Shown here: positions 26,139 through 35,638 of the stretch, one piece after another
Layout: each line of letters begins with the position of its first letter
Position numbering within the stretch: the first letter of the stretch is position 1
NCBI GenBank assembly: GCA_021774735.1
Contig: JAJFIS010000022.1
Coordinates: 1-64,000, forward strand
DNA length: 64,000 nucleotides
Direction: 5' to 3'
DNA from: Alphaproteobacteria bacterium
GTDB taxonomy: Bacteria; Pseudomonadota; Alphaproteobacteria; Sphingomonadales; Kordiimonadaceae
Translations under genes and position numbers: made by a program
Notes under the pieces: model-generated
Seen by the model: only the letters and a program-made list of their open reading frames with translations
Told to the model about the DNA's origin: nothing
Databases searched by the model: none

Positions 26139-26461
26139 GAATTATACCCAAATAATTTTGAAACAAATAAGTTGCATCACATTTCCTATTGTGAAAATAG
26201 TATAAATTCACGCAGAATGTGTCAATTTTAAAGAGGCGCTTTATGATAAGTCATTCAGATATAAAGCCTAAAAATAAATTTTTTATGGGAATAACAAAAT
26301 TTCATTCCCATTTTTCAGATTGTTCTCCGTATATTTTTATATGGAAATTACAAGGCATCATTAGTACAGATGATTCAACCGTTGTTATATATAATTAAGA
26401 TTGAATAATGATAATTATTTATAGTATGCCATATTAAGAAATAAAATTATGTTAGTTTAAT
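26139..26461. other. AT-rich divergent intergenic region
   Basis: This 323-bp stretch lies between the divergent phosphatase-like and acyltransferase genes and is very AT-rich. It holds one weak small frame (26243-26398, listed separately) and a small inverted repeat TGGGAAT...ATTCCCA near 26287-26311. No clear sigma-70 promoter or operator could be assigned with confidence. Confidence 0.6.
26243..26398 (+). CDS. Possible 51-residue hypothetical protein
   Basis: A rightward frame starting MISHSDIKPKNKFFMGITKF with a good Shine-Dalgarno (AAGAGG, about 7 nt before the ATG) and ending IYN. No family, signal or membrane segment recognised. Composition is AT-driven like the surrounding DNA, so chance cannot be excluded. 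It stands 63 bp before the acyltransferase gene on the same strand. Confidence 0.3.
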   Translation: MISHSDIKPKNKFFMGITKFHSHFSDCSPYIFIWKLQGIISTDDSTVVIYN

Positions 26462-27478
26462 ATGTATTTAACTCATCTTCACAATTTTAGAGGCGTCGCT
26501 ATTTGCGGGATTGTGGGCGCGCACGCGCTCCACAATTTTACATGGAATGAAAATTCTTTAGCGTTCAATTTTTTTGATACTTTATTTAACCAATCATCTA
26601 TCTGGTTTTTCTTTATTGCAGGTTTCTTGTTTCAATATCTGTCCCCTAAATTTCGAACTCTTTCCTATTATATAACCAAATTAAAAAATGTCATATTACC
26701 ATATCTGATAATGTCTATACCTGCCCTGTACTACTTTACCCAAATGGCAGTTCAGAATAGCGTACCAGAAGGTTTTTATGATTACTCACTTCTTTCACAA
26801 ATTATTTTGCTTCTGGTCACGGGCAAACATTTAGCACCTTTTTGGTTTGTCCCCACAATTACAATAATATATGCAATAGCCCCGGTTTTACTACTCATTG
26901 ATCGTTCAAAGTGGGGCTATGTTATTCTTTTACCATTGCTTTGTTTATCCGCAATTCTAGGCCGAGATGGACTAGCCATGATGTTAGATTGGTCCCCATA
27001 TTTTTCTCCATTAAGCAAAGCCTTTTATTTGTTATCTGTTTATCTTATGGGAATGTTTTGCGGGAAGTATCACAAACAACTTTTAGATCGGATGGCAAAA
27101 TATCATATTGCTTTTGCGATATTAGCCATTTTAGCATTTGCATTAAATATGTTCGATGCAAAGACATATTATCTTTTCAGCTTTAAAATAATCACTTCAA
27201 TTTTATTAGTGTACTATCTGTTCAAAATGGATGAGATTATCGGTAATAAACTAAAATTTCTTGGCACCATTAGTTTTGGTCTATTTTTCATTCATGGTTA
27301 TGTATTGGGAGCAATAACCATACTAACTTCGCGTTTCATAAATGTGACTCAATACATGCAAGAAGCTACCCTCACCTATCTATTCTTTACATTCATTGTT
27401 ATAGCTTTCTGCTCAGCGTTATTATGGATAGCCATGAAAACTCTAGGCAAGAAAAGCCGTATGGTAGTAGGTTGTTAA
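26462..27478 (+). CDS. Acyltransferase family 3 membrane protein
   Basis: A 338-residue polytopic protein with about 10 helices. The N-terminal LTHLHNFRGVAICGIVGAHA includes the R-x10-H type catalytic His of OafA/WecH-like acyltransferases, and IWFFFIAGFLFQYLS follows. The family O-acetylates or succinylates sugars of surface glycans using acyl-CoA. The gene is distinctly AT-rich with many AT-ending codons compared with housekeeping neighbours, suggesting horizontal acquisition. It sits in the envelope-related region with the ligase and phosphatase-like genes. Confidence 0.82.
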   Translation: MYLTHLHNFRGVAICGIVGAHALHNFTWNENSLAFNFFDTLFNQSSIWFFFIAGFLFQYLSPKFRTLSYYITKLKNVILPYLIMSIPALYYFTQMAVQNSVPEGFYDYSLLSQIILLLVTGKHLAPFWFVPTITIIYAIAPVLLLIDRSKWGYVILLPLLCLSAILGRDGLAMMLDWSPYFSPLSKAFYLLSVYLMGMFCGKYHKQLLDRMAKYHIAFAILAILAFALNMFDAKTYYLFSFKIITSILLVYYLFKMDEIIGNKLKFLGTISFGLFFIHGYVLGAITILTSRFINVTQYMQEATLTYLFFTFIVIAFCSALLWIAMKTLGKKSRMVVGC

Positions 27479-27546
27479 TCGAAGAAATTTGTAACCTAGA
27501 ATTTCATGACGTTGATGATTGCACAAATATGTAAGGCCCAACATAG

Positions 27547-27768
27547 ATGAACATCTGGCTTACAGGCGCTTTGATGCTATTTTTCGCCCTCATTGCCGGT
27601 TGGTGTCACTGGCGAGAGGGGCGTCTTTTGGAGACAAAACCATCGTTGATTTCGCCGACGCTGGTTTTTTACTTTAGCTTGATAGCGCTGATCATTTTAA
27701 GCATCCATATGGTCGAGCATATTATCGGCCAGCCCATCCCATCGGCTTGGGAGCGCGGTGGGCGGTAA
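27547..27768 (+). CDS. Small two-helix membrane protein (hypothetical)
   Basis: A 73-residue protein with two hydrophobic helices (about residues 3-19 and 38-58) joined by a charged loop (HWREGRLLETKP), ending IPSAWERGGR. An AAGGCCC ribosome site lies about 8 nt upstream. No family recognised. It is 68 bp downstream of the acyltransferase on the same strand and converges on the S9 peptidase. Confidence 0.6.
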   Translation: MNIWLTGALMLFFALIAGWCHWREGRLLETKPSLISPTLVFYFSLIALIILSIHMVEHIIGQPIPSAWERGGR

Positions 27769-27788
27769 GGCCATCCAAACAACATCCC

Positions 27789-29843
27789 CTACTCAGCATC
27801 AACATCATATTTTTCGAACCATGCCAAAATATTCGCGACCTTCGACATCAGGTTCGATGGCTTTGCTGCAATGCCGTGCGAAGCGCCGGGGATGCGCACC
27901 ATGACCGTGTCGATTTTGCGCAATTTCAAAGCTTGGTAATATTGTTCCGTTTCCCCCATCGGCGTGCGGTAATCCACTTCGCCTGTCAGCAACATTGTCG
28001 GGGTGGAAACATTACCAACCAGCGACAGCGGTGAGCGCTCCCAGAAATGCTCTGGTGCTTCCCATGGCTGGGCGGGGAACCAATATTTATTGACGAAAGC
28101 CGCAATGTCTGCGGTCAGGGCAAAGCTGGTCCAGTTGATAACCGGCTTGGCGACAACCGCGGCCTTGAAACGGTCGGTTTTGCCGACAATCCACGCGGTT
28201 AACACACCGCCGCCGGAGCCACCGGTGACGAACAAACGGTCTTCGTCCACCGCGCCGCCTGCCACAACACCGTCAACCACATCCATCAGATCGTCATAAT
28301 CGCTAGACGGATAGTTATGGTGAATAAGGTTAGCAAATTCATGGCCATATGAGGTGCTGCCCCGTGGGTTCGACCACACAACCATATAACCCGCTGCGGC
28401 ATAGAGCTGAATTTCGGATGAAAACTGCGGGCCGTAAGCCGCGTGAGGCCCACCGTGGATCTCTAAAATCAGTGGGTATTTCTTGGTGGGGTCAAAGTCA
28501 GCAGGCCGCGCCACCCAGGCTTCAATATCTCTGCCGTCCACGCTTGATTTTACCGTCATGGCAGAAACTTGTGCCAGCGCCTTATGGCCAAGCAAATCTC
28601 CGTTAAGGTCTGTCAAAATCTGTGTTTTATCTCGCCTATTTACCGCAATATCAGCTGGCGATGTAGCTGTTCCGTGTGAATAAACCAAACGCCCGCCGTC
28701 AGCGATAGCAAACTCACCAGATGTATAAGGCCGGCCAAGCGTTGTGCCGCCCAGCTTATCGGTTACACGCTTGATTTTACCGCGCATATCCACTTTTGCA
28801 GCAATGCGCTTGCCGTGATCATCAAAGGAAAAATACAGCGACCGGCCATCGCGCGACCAGCTGATATCATTCACGGCCCGGTCAAGCGTTGCGGTTAAAG
28901 GCTGGCTGTTGCCCCCGTCGATATCCATGACATATAAAATGTTGGCCTGACTGGACATAAATTTATCATCATAGCCCAGATAAGCGATTTTTTTACCATC
29001 AGGGGATATCTGCGGCGATGCATCAGGGCCACGGCGGTCGGTTAGTTTTGTCATGCCACCGCTGGCAATATTAAGCTTATAGAGCTCGCTTTCTGCTGGC
29101 TGGTATTCCCAATTGTCACTGCGATTAGCCGACAAAATTACATTTTTACTGTCCTTGGTCCAAGCCACAGTGCCGCCGTGGTTAAAGTCACCCTTGGTAA
29201 CTTGGCGCGGGGAACCACCGTGCGCGGGCACAACAAATATATGGGTGAAGCCATTTGGTAAAAAACCGCGCCCATCAAAACGGTAGGTGAGGCGGTCCAC
29301 CACTTTGGCTGGTCCCGCCCATTTTGCCCCTTTGGGTGCTTTGGGTATAGTGGTAAGGGTCGTTGGCTTAGAAGGAACAAACATCGCGAAAGCCAACCAT
29401 TTACCGTCCGGTGACCAACTTATGGCAGACGGTCCCGCTGTCAGGTCCGTGACCCGCAGCGTAGCGCCGCTATCCATAAAGCGCACATAAATTTGCGGGC
29501 TGCCTTCAACACCGGTTACATAGGCAATACGGTCACCCTTTGGAGACCAACGCGCATTCCTATAGCTATCCTTGCCTGAAAGAATTGGCCGGTTGGAGGA
29601 GCCGTCGATGGCCGCTAACCACAGATTAGAGCGCGCCCGGTCGGTCATAATGTCGAACGACCGACGCTCATAAAGCACCGTTTTACTATCGGGGGAAACT
29701 TGCAGGCCTGCGGCATATTCAAGGCCAAATATGTCCGTTAGCTCCATCTTATCATCGCTGATAGTTAATGATGAAAAAATAAAGCTCACAACAATTACAA
29801 AGCTTGTTCTAAAAATATTTCGCATAGCTAAACCCTTACCCAC
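27789..29843 (-). CDS. S9 family (prolyl oligopeptidase/acylaminoacyl) peptidase
   Basis: A 684-residue secreted serine peptidase. An N-terminal signal segment (FRTSFVIVVSFIFSSLTIS) is followed by a beta-propeller with WD-like/TolB-like repeats (RWSPKGDRIAYV, SWSPDGKWLAF, QISPDGKKIAYLG). The alpha/beta hydrolase domain comes last, with nucleophile GGSGGGVLTAW, acid GEVDYRTPMGE and GASHGIAAKPS. It should cleave short peptides in the periplasm. Length is normal for the family. It lies 37 bp past the preceding hypothetical gene on the same strand. Confidence 0.92.
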   Translation of the reverse strand: MGKGLAMRNIFRTSFVIVVSFIFSSLTISDDKMELTDIFGLEYAAGLQVSPDSKTVLYERRSFDIMTDRARSNLWLAAIDGSSNRPILSGKDSYRNARWSPKGDRIAYVTGVEGSPQIYVRFMDSGATLRVTDLTAGPSAISWSPDGKWLAFAMFVPSKPTTLTTIPKAPKGAKWAGPAKVVDRLTYRFDGRGFLPNGFTHIFVVPAHGGSPRQVTKGDFNHGGTVAWTKDSKNVILSANRSDNWEYQPAESELYKLNIASGGMTKLTDRRGPDASPQISPDGKKIAYLGYDDKFMSSQANILYVMDIDGGNSQPLTATLDRAVNDISWSRDGRSLYFSFDDHGKRIAAKVDMRGKIKRVTDKLGGTTLGRPYTSGEFAIADGGRLVYSHGTATSPADIAVNRRDKTQILTDLNGDLLGHKALAQVSAMTVKSSVDGRDIEAWVARPADFDPTKKYPLILEIHGGPHAAYGPQFSSEIQLYAAAGYMVVWSNPRGSTSYGHEFANLIHHNYPSSDYDDLMDVVDGVVAGGAVDEDRLFVTGGSGGGVLTAWIVGKTDRFKAAVVAKPVINWTSFALTADIAAFVNKYWFPAQPWEAPEHFWERSPLSLVGNVSTPTMLLTGEVDYRTPMGETEQYYQALKLRKIDTVMVRIPGASHGIAAKPSNLMSKVANILAWFEKYDVDAE

Positions 29844-29880
29844 ATTACGTTATTATAAATTATAGAAGCGAAGTGAAAAT

Positions 29881-30711
29881 TCAGTGCAGGCTTTCATGGT
29901 CCAAATCAACTCTGAAAACCTCAAAGAATTTATAGCCTTTAGCGGCATAGCTTTTCGCGCCAAATTTTCGACTAAAAAGGCGTCGTTTCCCTTTGGGCCC
30001 CACCGCGATAAATATCCCAGAGGGATGGCGGCGAACATATTGACTAATTTCGCTAGCATCCTGCCACATCTTATCTTTCAGCTCGCTGGTTAAGTTGGAA
30101 AAAACATCCCCTACCGAACCACTTTCCTTATGCTTGCGCATAAATATTGTCAGCGCAGAAACGCCAAAAACACCAACGCCGATAAGGCTCACCATTAAGA
30201 GCAGAGTTACCCAGCCTTCAGAAGTGTTTAGAATTATATCTGAACTAGACCCATCAGGTTCAATAAGTTGAGCACTTCGGGTAATCAAACTACCATCTGG
30301 GTTAAAGCCATATATCATGGCGTCTTGGCGGTCGAAGGGAGACACCATGCCATTCCCGCCAAATACATTCAAAAAACCATTACTACCAACCGTCATGCCA
30401 TAGAGCGGAACTCCAGCGCATTTGACTTTCAAATCAATACGCCCATCACTGCGAGCAAATATTTGATAGTCAGAAACCCGATTGCAGCGCATGCGGTATG
30501 ACCTTATTCCCGCCTTTAGCTCAGCCGCAACAGTTGCAGGTTTGCTTTCCTGTTGAACAAGTCGGAATATTCCAAGAGCAATTTCTGTGCGCGTTCGACC
30601 TGCATCACCGGCGTCTTGCGCCGAGAGGGCCACGGGGAGCACAAACACCCATGTCGCCAATATTATGCCTACTGATTTCAATTGCAATTGCACGCCCCTT
30701 GCACCATGCAT
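29881..30711 (-). CDS. Hypothetical membrane protein with N-terminal signal and central helix
   Basis: A 276-residue protein from the ATG at 30711 (a longer in-frame start at 30786 would overlap the preceding gene). A signal peptide (about residues 10-30, ending VALSAQD) precedes a domain with two cysteines (YRMRCNRV, KVKCAGV). A membrane helix follows (WVTLLLMVSLIGVGVFGVSA, about residues 167-189) and then a basic cytoplasmic C-terminal part. No family recognised. It follows the Sel1/prolyl-hydroxylase gene by about 34 bp and may be cotranscribed with it. Confidence 0.6.
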   Translation of the reverse strand: MHGARGVQLQLKSVGIILATWVFVLPVALSAQDAGDAGRTRTEIALGIFRLVQQESKPATVAAELKAGIRSYRMRCNRVSDYQIFARSDGRIDLKVKCAGVPLYGMTVGSNGFLNVFGGNGMVSPFDRQDAMIYGFNPDGSLITRSAQLIEPDGSSSDIILNTSEGWVTLLLMVSLIGVGVFGVSALTIFMRKHKESGSVGDVFSNLTSELKDKMWQDASEISQYVRRHPSGIFIAVGPKGKRRLFSRKFGAKSYAAKGYKFFEVFRVDLDHESLH

Positions 30712-30745
30712 GCAAGAATACCACGAGTGCCATCTGCTTACATGC

Positions 30746-32056
30746 TTAATATTGATAGACTTTATCGCGAATCCACATAGAAGCAATCCATTTTCTACCT
30801 GAGGTCACTTCAACGCTCTCATGCAAAGATTGGTCATCAATGGTTCCATCACTTAAAATGCTTTCAAAATGGATCGCATCACCGCTATTACCCTTATAAC
30901 TATAATCTGGATGACAGAAGCGGGTTTCGCCGCCTTCATAGTCTTCATTTAGATAGAGCAAAACAGTGGAAGGCCGCTGACCACTGCGCTGCAATTCTTC
31001 ATTTGCGCCCATTTGTCCGTCAACCAAACAGTCAAAATGCGGCTCATAGCGCTCACCCGGCACATAATGCAGCAAGGATAACATCTCACCGTTTTCTCTA
31101 GGGTAACCAGCGGCCACACACATGGCCTCAGATACCGCACATACCAGCAAGTCTTGGTCTTCCGGCCAGAAAGTCATATTGCTCGATAAACGATAAGGGT
31201 CGCGAATCATCTGGTTTGAAGTTGGATCAAAAACCATGGACGGATGTAACCGCGGCGCTGCAAGGCCTATGAGATAGTCTGCAATATCCTTTTCAACAAA
31301 GCCCTTGAAGCTTTTAACCCGGGGACGGTCCAACACTGTTTCACCGACATTGGGCTTTGCTTCAATGGCTGCGAGAATCTTTTTCTTCAAAACATCTGCC
31401 TTAAAGGTCGGTATATCAGCATGGCCCTGCGTCGCTGTTATTGGGTCTGCATCAATTTGTGCAACAAAATCATCACCCAGTGGGTGGCCAGCTTCTGCCA
31501 AGGCCAAAGCCGCCGTTTTTGCATATTCTGGGCTTACGTCTTTTTTGCCAGCGATAAAATGACGCGCAATGGGCACAAGGGCCAAAATGTCCCCGCGCGT
31601 GGCTGATGCGAAGAATAATTTATCCGCCAGCTTGCGCTCACAGCGGGCAAATATAAGCAAATATGCCAGTTCCCGCATGGCACCGGGGTTGCCGTTAGCT
31701 GCAGGATTTAACAGCAAATCTAAAGCTACCGACCAGCTTTTCTCGGTTCCGTGGCCTGTGGCCTTTAACACGGAGAATAATTGGCAAGAAGCCCCGTGAC
31801 CTTTTTCTACATTTTGCTCTAAAATAGTGACCGCATGGGGAACATTCTTTGGGACATTTAAGCCTTTGAGCGCAAAGGTTGCCAGCGTATAGCGCGCATC
31901 CGTATGCCCACCAGCTGCGGCCTGTTTTAGCCATAGGATAGCATCATCTTTACGGTTTTGCCCTGATAGAAGCGCTGCCAAGCGATACTGGGCTGTAGTG
32001 TCCCCCGAGCGGGCCTGATTAATCAGTTGTTGCGGGTCAAATTGTTGTTGGGCCAT
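30746..32056 (-). CDS. Sel1-repeat protein fused to a prolyl 4-hydroxylase-type 2OG-Fe(II) oxygenase
   Basis: A 436-residue two-part protein. Residues about 10-200 contain Sel1-like helical repeats (TAQYRLAALLSGQNRKDDAI, DARYTLATFALKGLN). The C-terminal third is a P4H-type oxygenase with the iron ligands in YEPHFDC (His, Asp) and SLHESVEVTSGRKW (distal His and the 2-oxoglutarate Lys). It should hydroxylate proline in a protein substrate chosen by the repeats; the substrate is unknown. It starts 3 bp after lepA, so the two are probably cotranscribed. Confidence 0.86.
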   Translation of the reverse strand: MAQQQFDPQQLINQARSGDTTAQYRLAALLSGQNRKDDAILWLKQAAAGGHTDARYTLATFALKGLNVPKNVPHAVTILEQNVEKGHGASCQLFSVLKATGHGTEKSWSVALDLLLNPAANGNPGAMRELAYLLIFARCERKLADKLFFASATRGDILALVPIARHFIAGKKDVSPEYAKTAALALAEAGHPLGDDFVAQIDADPITATQGHADIPTFKADVLKKKILAAIEAKPNVGETVLDRPRVKSFKGFVEKDIADYLIGLAAPRLHPSMVFDPTSNQMIRDPYRLSSNMTFWPEDQDLLVCAVSEAMCVAAGYPRENGEMLSLLHYVPGERYEPHFDCLVDGQMGANEELQRSGQRPSTVLLYLNEDYEGGETRFCHPDYSYKGNSGDAIHFESILSDGTIDDQSLHESVEVTSGRKWIASMWIRDKVYQY

Positions 32057-32059
32057 GGC

Positions 32060-33862
32060 TTAATTCTCTCTCATCTTCAAAGCGGCGATAAAGGCATCAT
32101 GGGGAATTTCCACCTTGCCATACATCCGCATTTTCTTCTTACCCTTTTTTTGTTTTTCCAGCAGCTTCTTCTTGCGGGTTATATCGCCGCCATAACATTT
32201 GGCGGTCACGTCCTTGCGCATGGCAGACAGGGTCTCGCGGGCAATAACCTTACCGCCAATGGCAGCTTGAATGGGTATTTTAAATAGGGCACGCGGGATC
32301 AGGTCTTTAAGACGTTCGCAGAGCACCCGTCCACGGGCTTCTGCTTGTGAGCGGTGCACCAACATCGAAAGCGCATCTACAGGCTCGCCGTTGACCAAAA
32401 TGGACATTTTCACCAAATCAGAACGGTCATAATTGGTCATCTCATAATCAAAACTGGCATACCCACGGCTGATAGACTTCAAGCGGTCATAAAAATCATA
32501 GACCACTTCGTTCAATGGCAAACGGTAATTCAGCATCGCCCGGGTGCCCACATAGGTCAGGTTTTCCTGAATGCCGCGCTTGTCTTCACAAAGCTTCAAA
32601 ACCGCACCCAAGAACTCATCCGGCACCAAAATCGTCGCATTAATCCAGGGCTCTTCGATATAATCAATGCGCACCACATCGGGCATGTCTGACGGGTTAT
32701 GCAGCTCCAACATATCACCCTTCACCATATGGATTTTATAAATCACACTGGGACTAGTGGTGATCAGCTCTAGGTCGAACTCCCGCCACAGACGCTCCTG
32801 AATAATCTCAAGATGCAGCATGCCAAGGAAACCGCAGCGATAACCAAACCCAAGAGCAGCGGAACTTTCGGCTTCAAACTCGAAGCTGGCATCATTCAGC
32901 CGTAGTTTCGCCAGCGAATCTCGCAGTTTTGGGTAATCATCCGCGTCGGCAGGGAAAAGCCCACAAAAAACCACCGGTTGGCTGGGCTTAAAGCCCGGCA
33001 AAGCCTCAGCACATGGTTTCTTTGCATCCGTAATGGTGTCACCAACATTGGTGTCAGAAACTTCCTTGATCGACGCCGTGATAAAACCAACCTCCCCGGC
33101 GGATAGCTGGTTCACCATCACCCCTTTTGGGGTAAAGACACCTACTCGGTCTATCTGATGCTCGGTACCTGCCGCCATCATCTGCACGGTCTGGCCCTTT
33201 TTAACAACCCCGTCGATCACCCGTACCAGCACCATGACGCCGAGGTAAGCATCATACCAGCTGTCAACCAGCATAGCTTTCAGGGGCGCTGACGGATCAC
33301 CGGTCGGCGCGGGCAAATGCTGCACTACGGCCTCTAAAACATCTTCAATCCCGACGCCACTTTTGGCGGAACATTCAATGGCACCTTCCGTATCGAGGCC
33401 AATGACATCTTCAATCTGACGCTTGACCCGCTCAGGCTCAGCTGCGGGCAGATCAATCTTATTCAAGACCGTTACAATGTCATGGTCGTTTTCAATCGCT
33501 TGGTAGACATTGGCTAGGGTCTGGGCTTCCACCCCTTGGGAGGCATCCACCACCAAAAGTGACCCCTCACAGGCGCTCAGGCAGCGACTGACCTCATAGG
33601 CAAAATCAACGTGCCCGGGAGTGTCCATCAAATTCAACACATAGTTCTCGCCGTTATTCGCTGTATATTTCAGCCGCACGGTTTGGGCCTTGATGGTAAT
33701 ACCGCGTTCACGCTCGATATCCATCGAATCGAGCACCTGCTCTTGCATATCACGCTCGGACAAGCCCCCTGTATGCTGGATCAAACGATCAGCGAGAGTG
33801 GATTTGCCGTGGTCGATGTGGGCAACGATAGAAAAGTTGCGGATATTTTTTTGGTCAGTCAT
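32060..33862 (-). CDS. lepA: Elongation factor 4 (LepA), ribosome-associated GTPase
   Basis: A 600-residue translational GTPase. G1 [15 protein letters not shown]3 DTPGHVDF and G4 NKIDLPAA are intact. EF-G-like domains II, III and V follow, with [13 protein letters not shown]-type sequence (here [14 protein letters not shown]) and the LepA-specific C-terminal domain ending in the basic run [16 protein letters not shown]. Length matches the family. It acts on the ribosome in translation and 30S biogenesis. Downstream, after 3 bp, comes the Sel1/P4H gene. Confidence 0.97.
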   Translation of the reverse strand: MTDQKNIRNFSIVAHIDHGKSTLADRLIQHTGGLSERDMQEQVLDSMDIERERGITIKAQTVRLKYTANNGENYVLNLMDTPGHVDFAYEVSRCLSACEGSLLVVDASQGVEAQTLANVYQAIENDHDIVTVLNKIDLPAAEPERVKRQIEDVIGLDTEGAIECSAKSGVGIEDVLEAVVQHLPAPTGDPSAPLKAMLVDSWYDAYLGVMVLVRVIDGVVKKGQTVQMMAAGTEHQIDRVGVFTPKGVMVNQLSAGEVGFITASIKEVSDTNVGDTITDAKKPCAEALPGFKPSQPVVFCGLFPADADDYPKLRDSLAKLRLNDASFEFEAESSAALGFGYRCGFLGMLHLEIIQERLWREFDLELITTSPSVIYKIHMVKGDMLELHNPSDMPDVVRIDYIEEPWINATILVPDEFLGAVLKLCEDKRGIQENLTYVGTRAMLNYRLPLNEVVYDFYDRLKSISRGYASFDYEMTNYDRSDLVKMSILVNGEPVDALSMLVHRSQAEARGRVLCERLKDLIPRALFKIPIQAAIGGKVIARETLSAMRKDVTAKCYGGDITRKKKLLEKQKKGKKKMRMYGKVEIPHDAFIAALKMREN

Positions 33863-33886
33863 ATCTATGATATTTGCTCAAAACGG

Positions 33887-34885
33887 TTAAAGTATATCGG
33901 TCATAACTCGGTCAGGTGGACGGTGCTGATCCATATAGGTATGGATATTAATCAACACTTTCTCGCCCATTGCCGTACGGCCTTCAACGGTTGCGGACCC
34001 CATATGGGGGATAAGGACAACATTTTCCAGTTCCAGCAGCTTAGCATTGATCGTTGGCTCATTTTCAAAGACATCAAGCCCTGCTCCTGCGATCCTGCCA
34101 TCTTCAATCAAGTCAGCCAGCGCTTCTTCATCGATGATCTCGCCTCGGGCGGTATTCACCACCACTGCATGGGGCAGCAACAATTTCAACCGGTCACGAT
34201 TAAGTAGGTGGTGGGTTTGCTCAGTCAGTGGGCAGTTAACGGTAATTACATCCATCCGGCTCAGCATTTGGTCCAGATCAGCCCAGTAAGTTGCCTCTAA
34301 CTCGCCTTCTATTTCTGCAGGCAAACGGTTGCGGTTATGATAGTGCACTGCCATACCAAAAGCCCGTGCCCGCTTGGCTACAGCACGGCCAATACGGCCC
34401 ATACCCACAATGCCAAGGCGCTTGCCACCAACCCGGTGGCCCATCATAAAGGTTGGGCACCAGCCATCCCAATTGCCATCACGCAGAAGTTTTTCAGCTT
34501 CAAACATTCTGCGCGGCACCGCCAATATAAGTGCCATGGTCAGATCCGCCGTATCTTCGGTCAGAACACCCGGCGTATTGGTAACCATGATGCCGGCTTT
34601 ATGGGCTGCTTCTAGGTCAATATGGTCCACCCCAGCGCCAAAATTAGCGATTAATTTTAGGCCATCTCCGGCCGCTGCAATTAGATCAGCATCGATGGTA
34701 TCGGTAACCGTTGGTACCAAAACATCAATGCCCTTCAAGGCATCAACCAAGTCATCGCGGCTCAAGGCATCATCTGCCAAATTCAGCCGAACATCGAACA
34801 ATTCGGCCATTCTGGTTTCAATTGCGTCAGGCAATTTTCGTGTCACCAAAACCTTTGGCCGTTTATTTTTACTATTTTTGCTCAT
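33887..34885 (-). CDS. D-2-hydroxyacid dehydrogenase (glyoxylate/hydroxypyruvate reductase type)
   Basis: A 332-residue NAD(P)H-dependent enzyme from the ATG at 34885, which begins MSKNSKNKRPKVLVTRKLPD; the in-frame ATG at 34930 lies 15 residues earlier and has no family counterpart. The Rossmann motif GMGRIGRAVAKRA, catalytic Arg in NTARGEIIDE, Glu in DVFENEP and catalytic His in LIPHMGSAT are all present. It most resembles glyoxylate reductases (GyaR/GhrB); substrate choice within that group is uncertain. It ends 24 bp before lepA on the same strand. Confidence 0.87.
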   Translation of the reverse strand: MSKNSKNKRPKVLVTRKLPDAIETRMAELFDVRLNLADDALSRDDLVDALKGIDVLVPTVTDTIDADLIAAAGDGLKLIANFGAGVDHIDLEAAHKAGIMVTNTPGVLTEDTADLTMALILAVPRRMFEAEKLLRDGNWDGWCPTFMMGHRVGGKRLGIVGMGRIGRAVAKRARAFGMAVHYHNRNRLPAEIEGELEATYWADLDQMLSRMDVITVNCPLTEQTHHLLNRDRLKLLLPHAVVVNTARGEIIDEEALADLIEDGRIAGAGLDVFENEPTINAKLLELENVVLIPHMGSATVEGRTAMGEKVLINIHTYMDQHRPPDRVMTDIL

Positions 34886-35023
34886 CGTGGTGATTGACCT
34901 TTCTGGATCAAGCCCGCAAACTGGGCACAAATGGAAACCCGTTCTCTATCAGATGGCGGGGATTCAATCAAACAGCTTGATCGACATTTGATAGCTTTTT
35001 AGTGCATTAAGGGGGAAATGAGC

Positions 35024-35539
35024 ATGACTATGATCAGATTTAAACTTTTTGCCGTGATTTCTCTGCTTTTCCTCCCTCTAACGGGTGGCGCGCTTTGGGC
35101 TGACCAAGCGACCAGCCTTGGACCATCCGGCAACCCGCTGCCGCGTTTTGTTTCAATCAAGGCCAGTGAAGCATACATGCGTGTGGGGCCCGGACAGCAA
35201 TATCCCATTGACTGGGTTTACCACGCCGCAGGTTTGCCTGTTGAGGTTATCGGTGAATATGGCCCCTGGCGGCGAGTGAGAGATAGAAATGGCACCGCTG
35301 GGTGGATGCATCGCAGTTTGCTAAGCTCTACCCGTGCTGGGGTTGTCATCGGCGGCAAGCGACGGCTTTATGCTGATCCTGACACCGCCAGCCGGATCGT
35401 TATTGAAGCGCAAGAAAGTGCCTTTGGCCAAATATTAGAGTGCCAAAACAAATGGTGCGAAATGGATTTTGACGGTGCAAGCGGTTGGGTCCTCCGCCAT
35501 CATATTTGGGGCCTCTATCCCAAGGAAGTTTTTGATTAG
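35024..35539 (+). CDS. Secreted SH3-domain protein
   Basis: A 171-residue protein with a signal peptide (about residues 3-24, ending GGALWADQ) and two bacterial SH3-like modules: FVSIKASEAYMRVGPGQQYP... and the second around RRLYADPDTASRIV, each with the AYMRVGPG or GWVLRHHIWG type ends. Such proteins bind peptidoglycan or act as envelope scaffolds. Three in-frame ATGs occur at 35018, 35024 and 35030. I chose 35024 because the GGGGG at 35011-35015 is 8 nt upstream of it. It is divergent from the dehydrogenase. Confidence 0.82.
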   Translation: MTMIRFKLFAVISLLFLPLTGGALWADQATSLGPSGNPLPRFVSIKASEAYMRVGPGQQYPIDWVYHAAGLPVEVIGEYGPWRRVRDRNGTAGWMHRSLLSSTRAGVVIGGKRRLYADPDTASRIVIEAQESAFGQILECQNKWCEMDFDGASGWVLRHHIWGLYPKEVFD

Positions 35540-35638
35540 TCCCAAGCAAACATAATTTTTGAAATTCATTATTGATATAGGACATTAAAATAATATATAA
35601 GAACTTATATAAATAGTTATTTAAGAGATTTACCTGCG

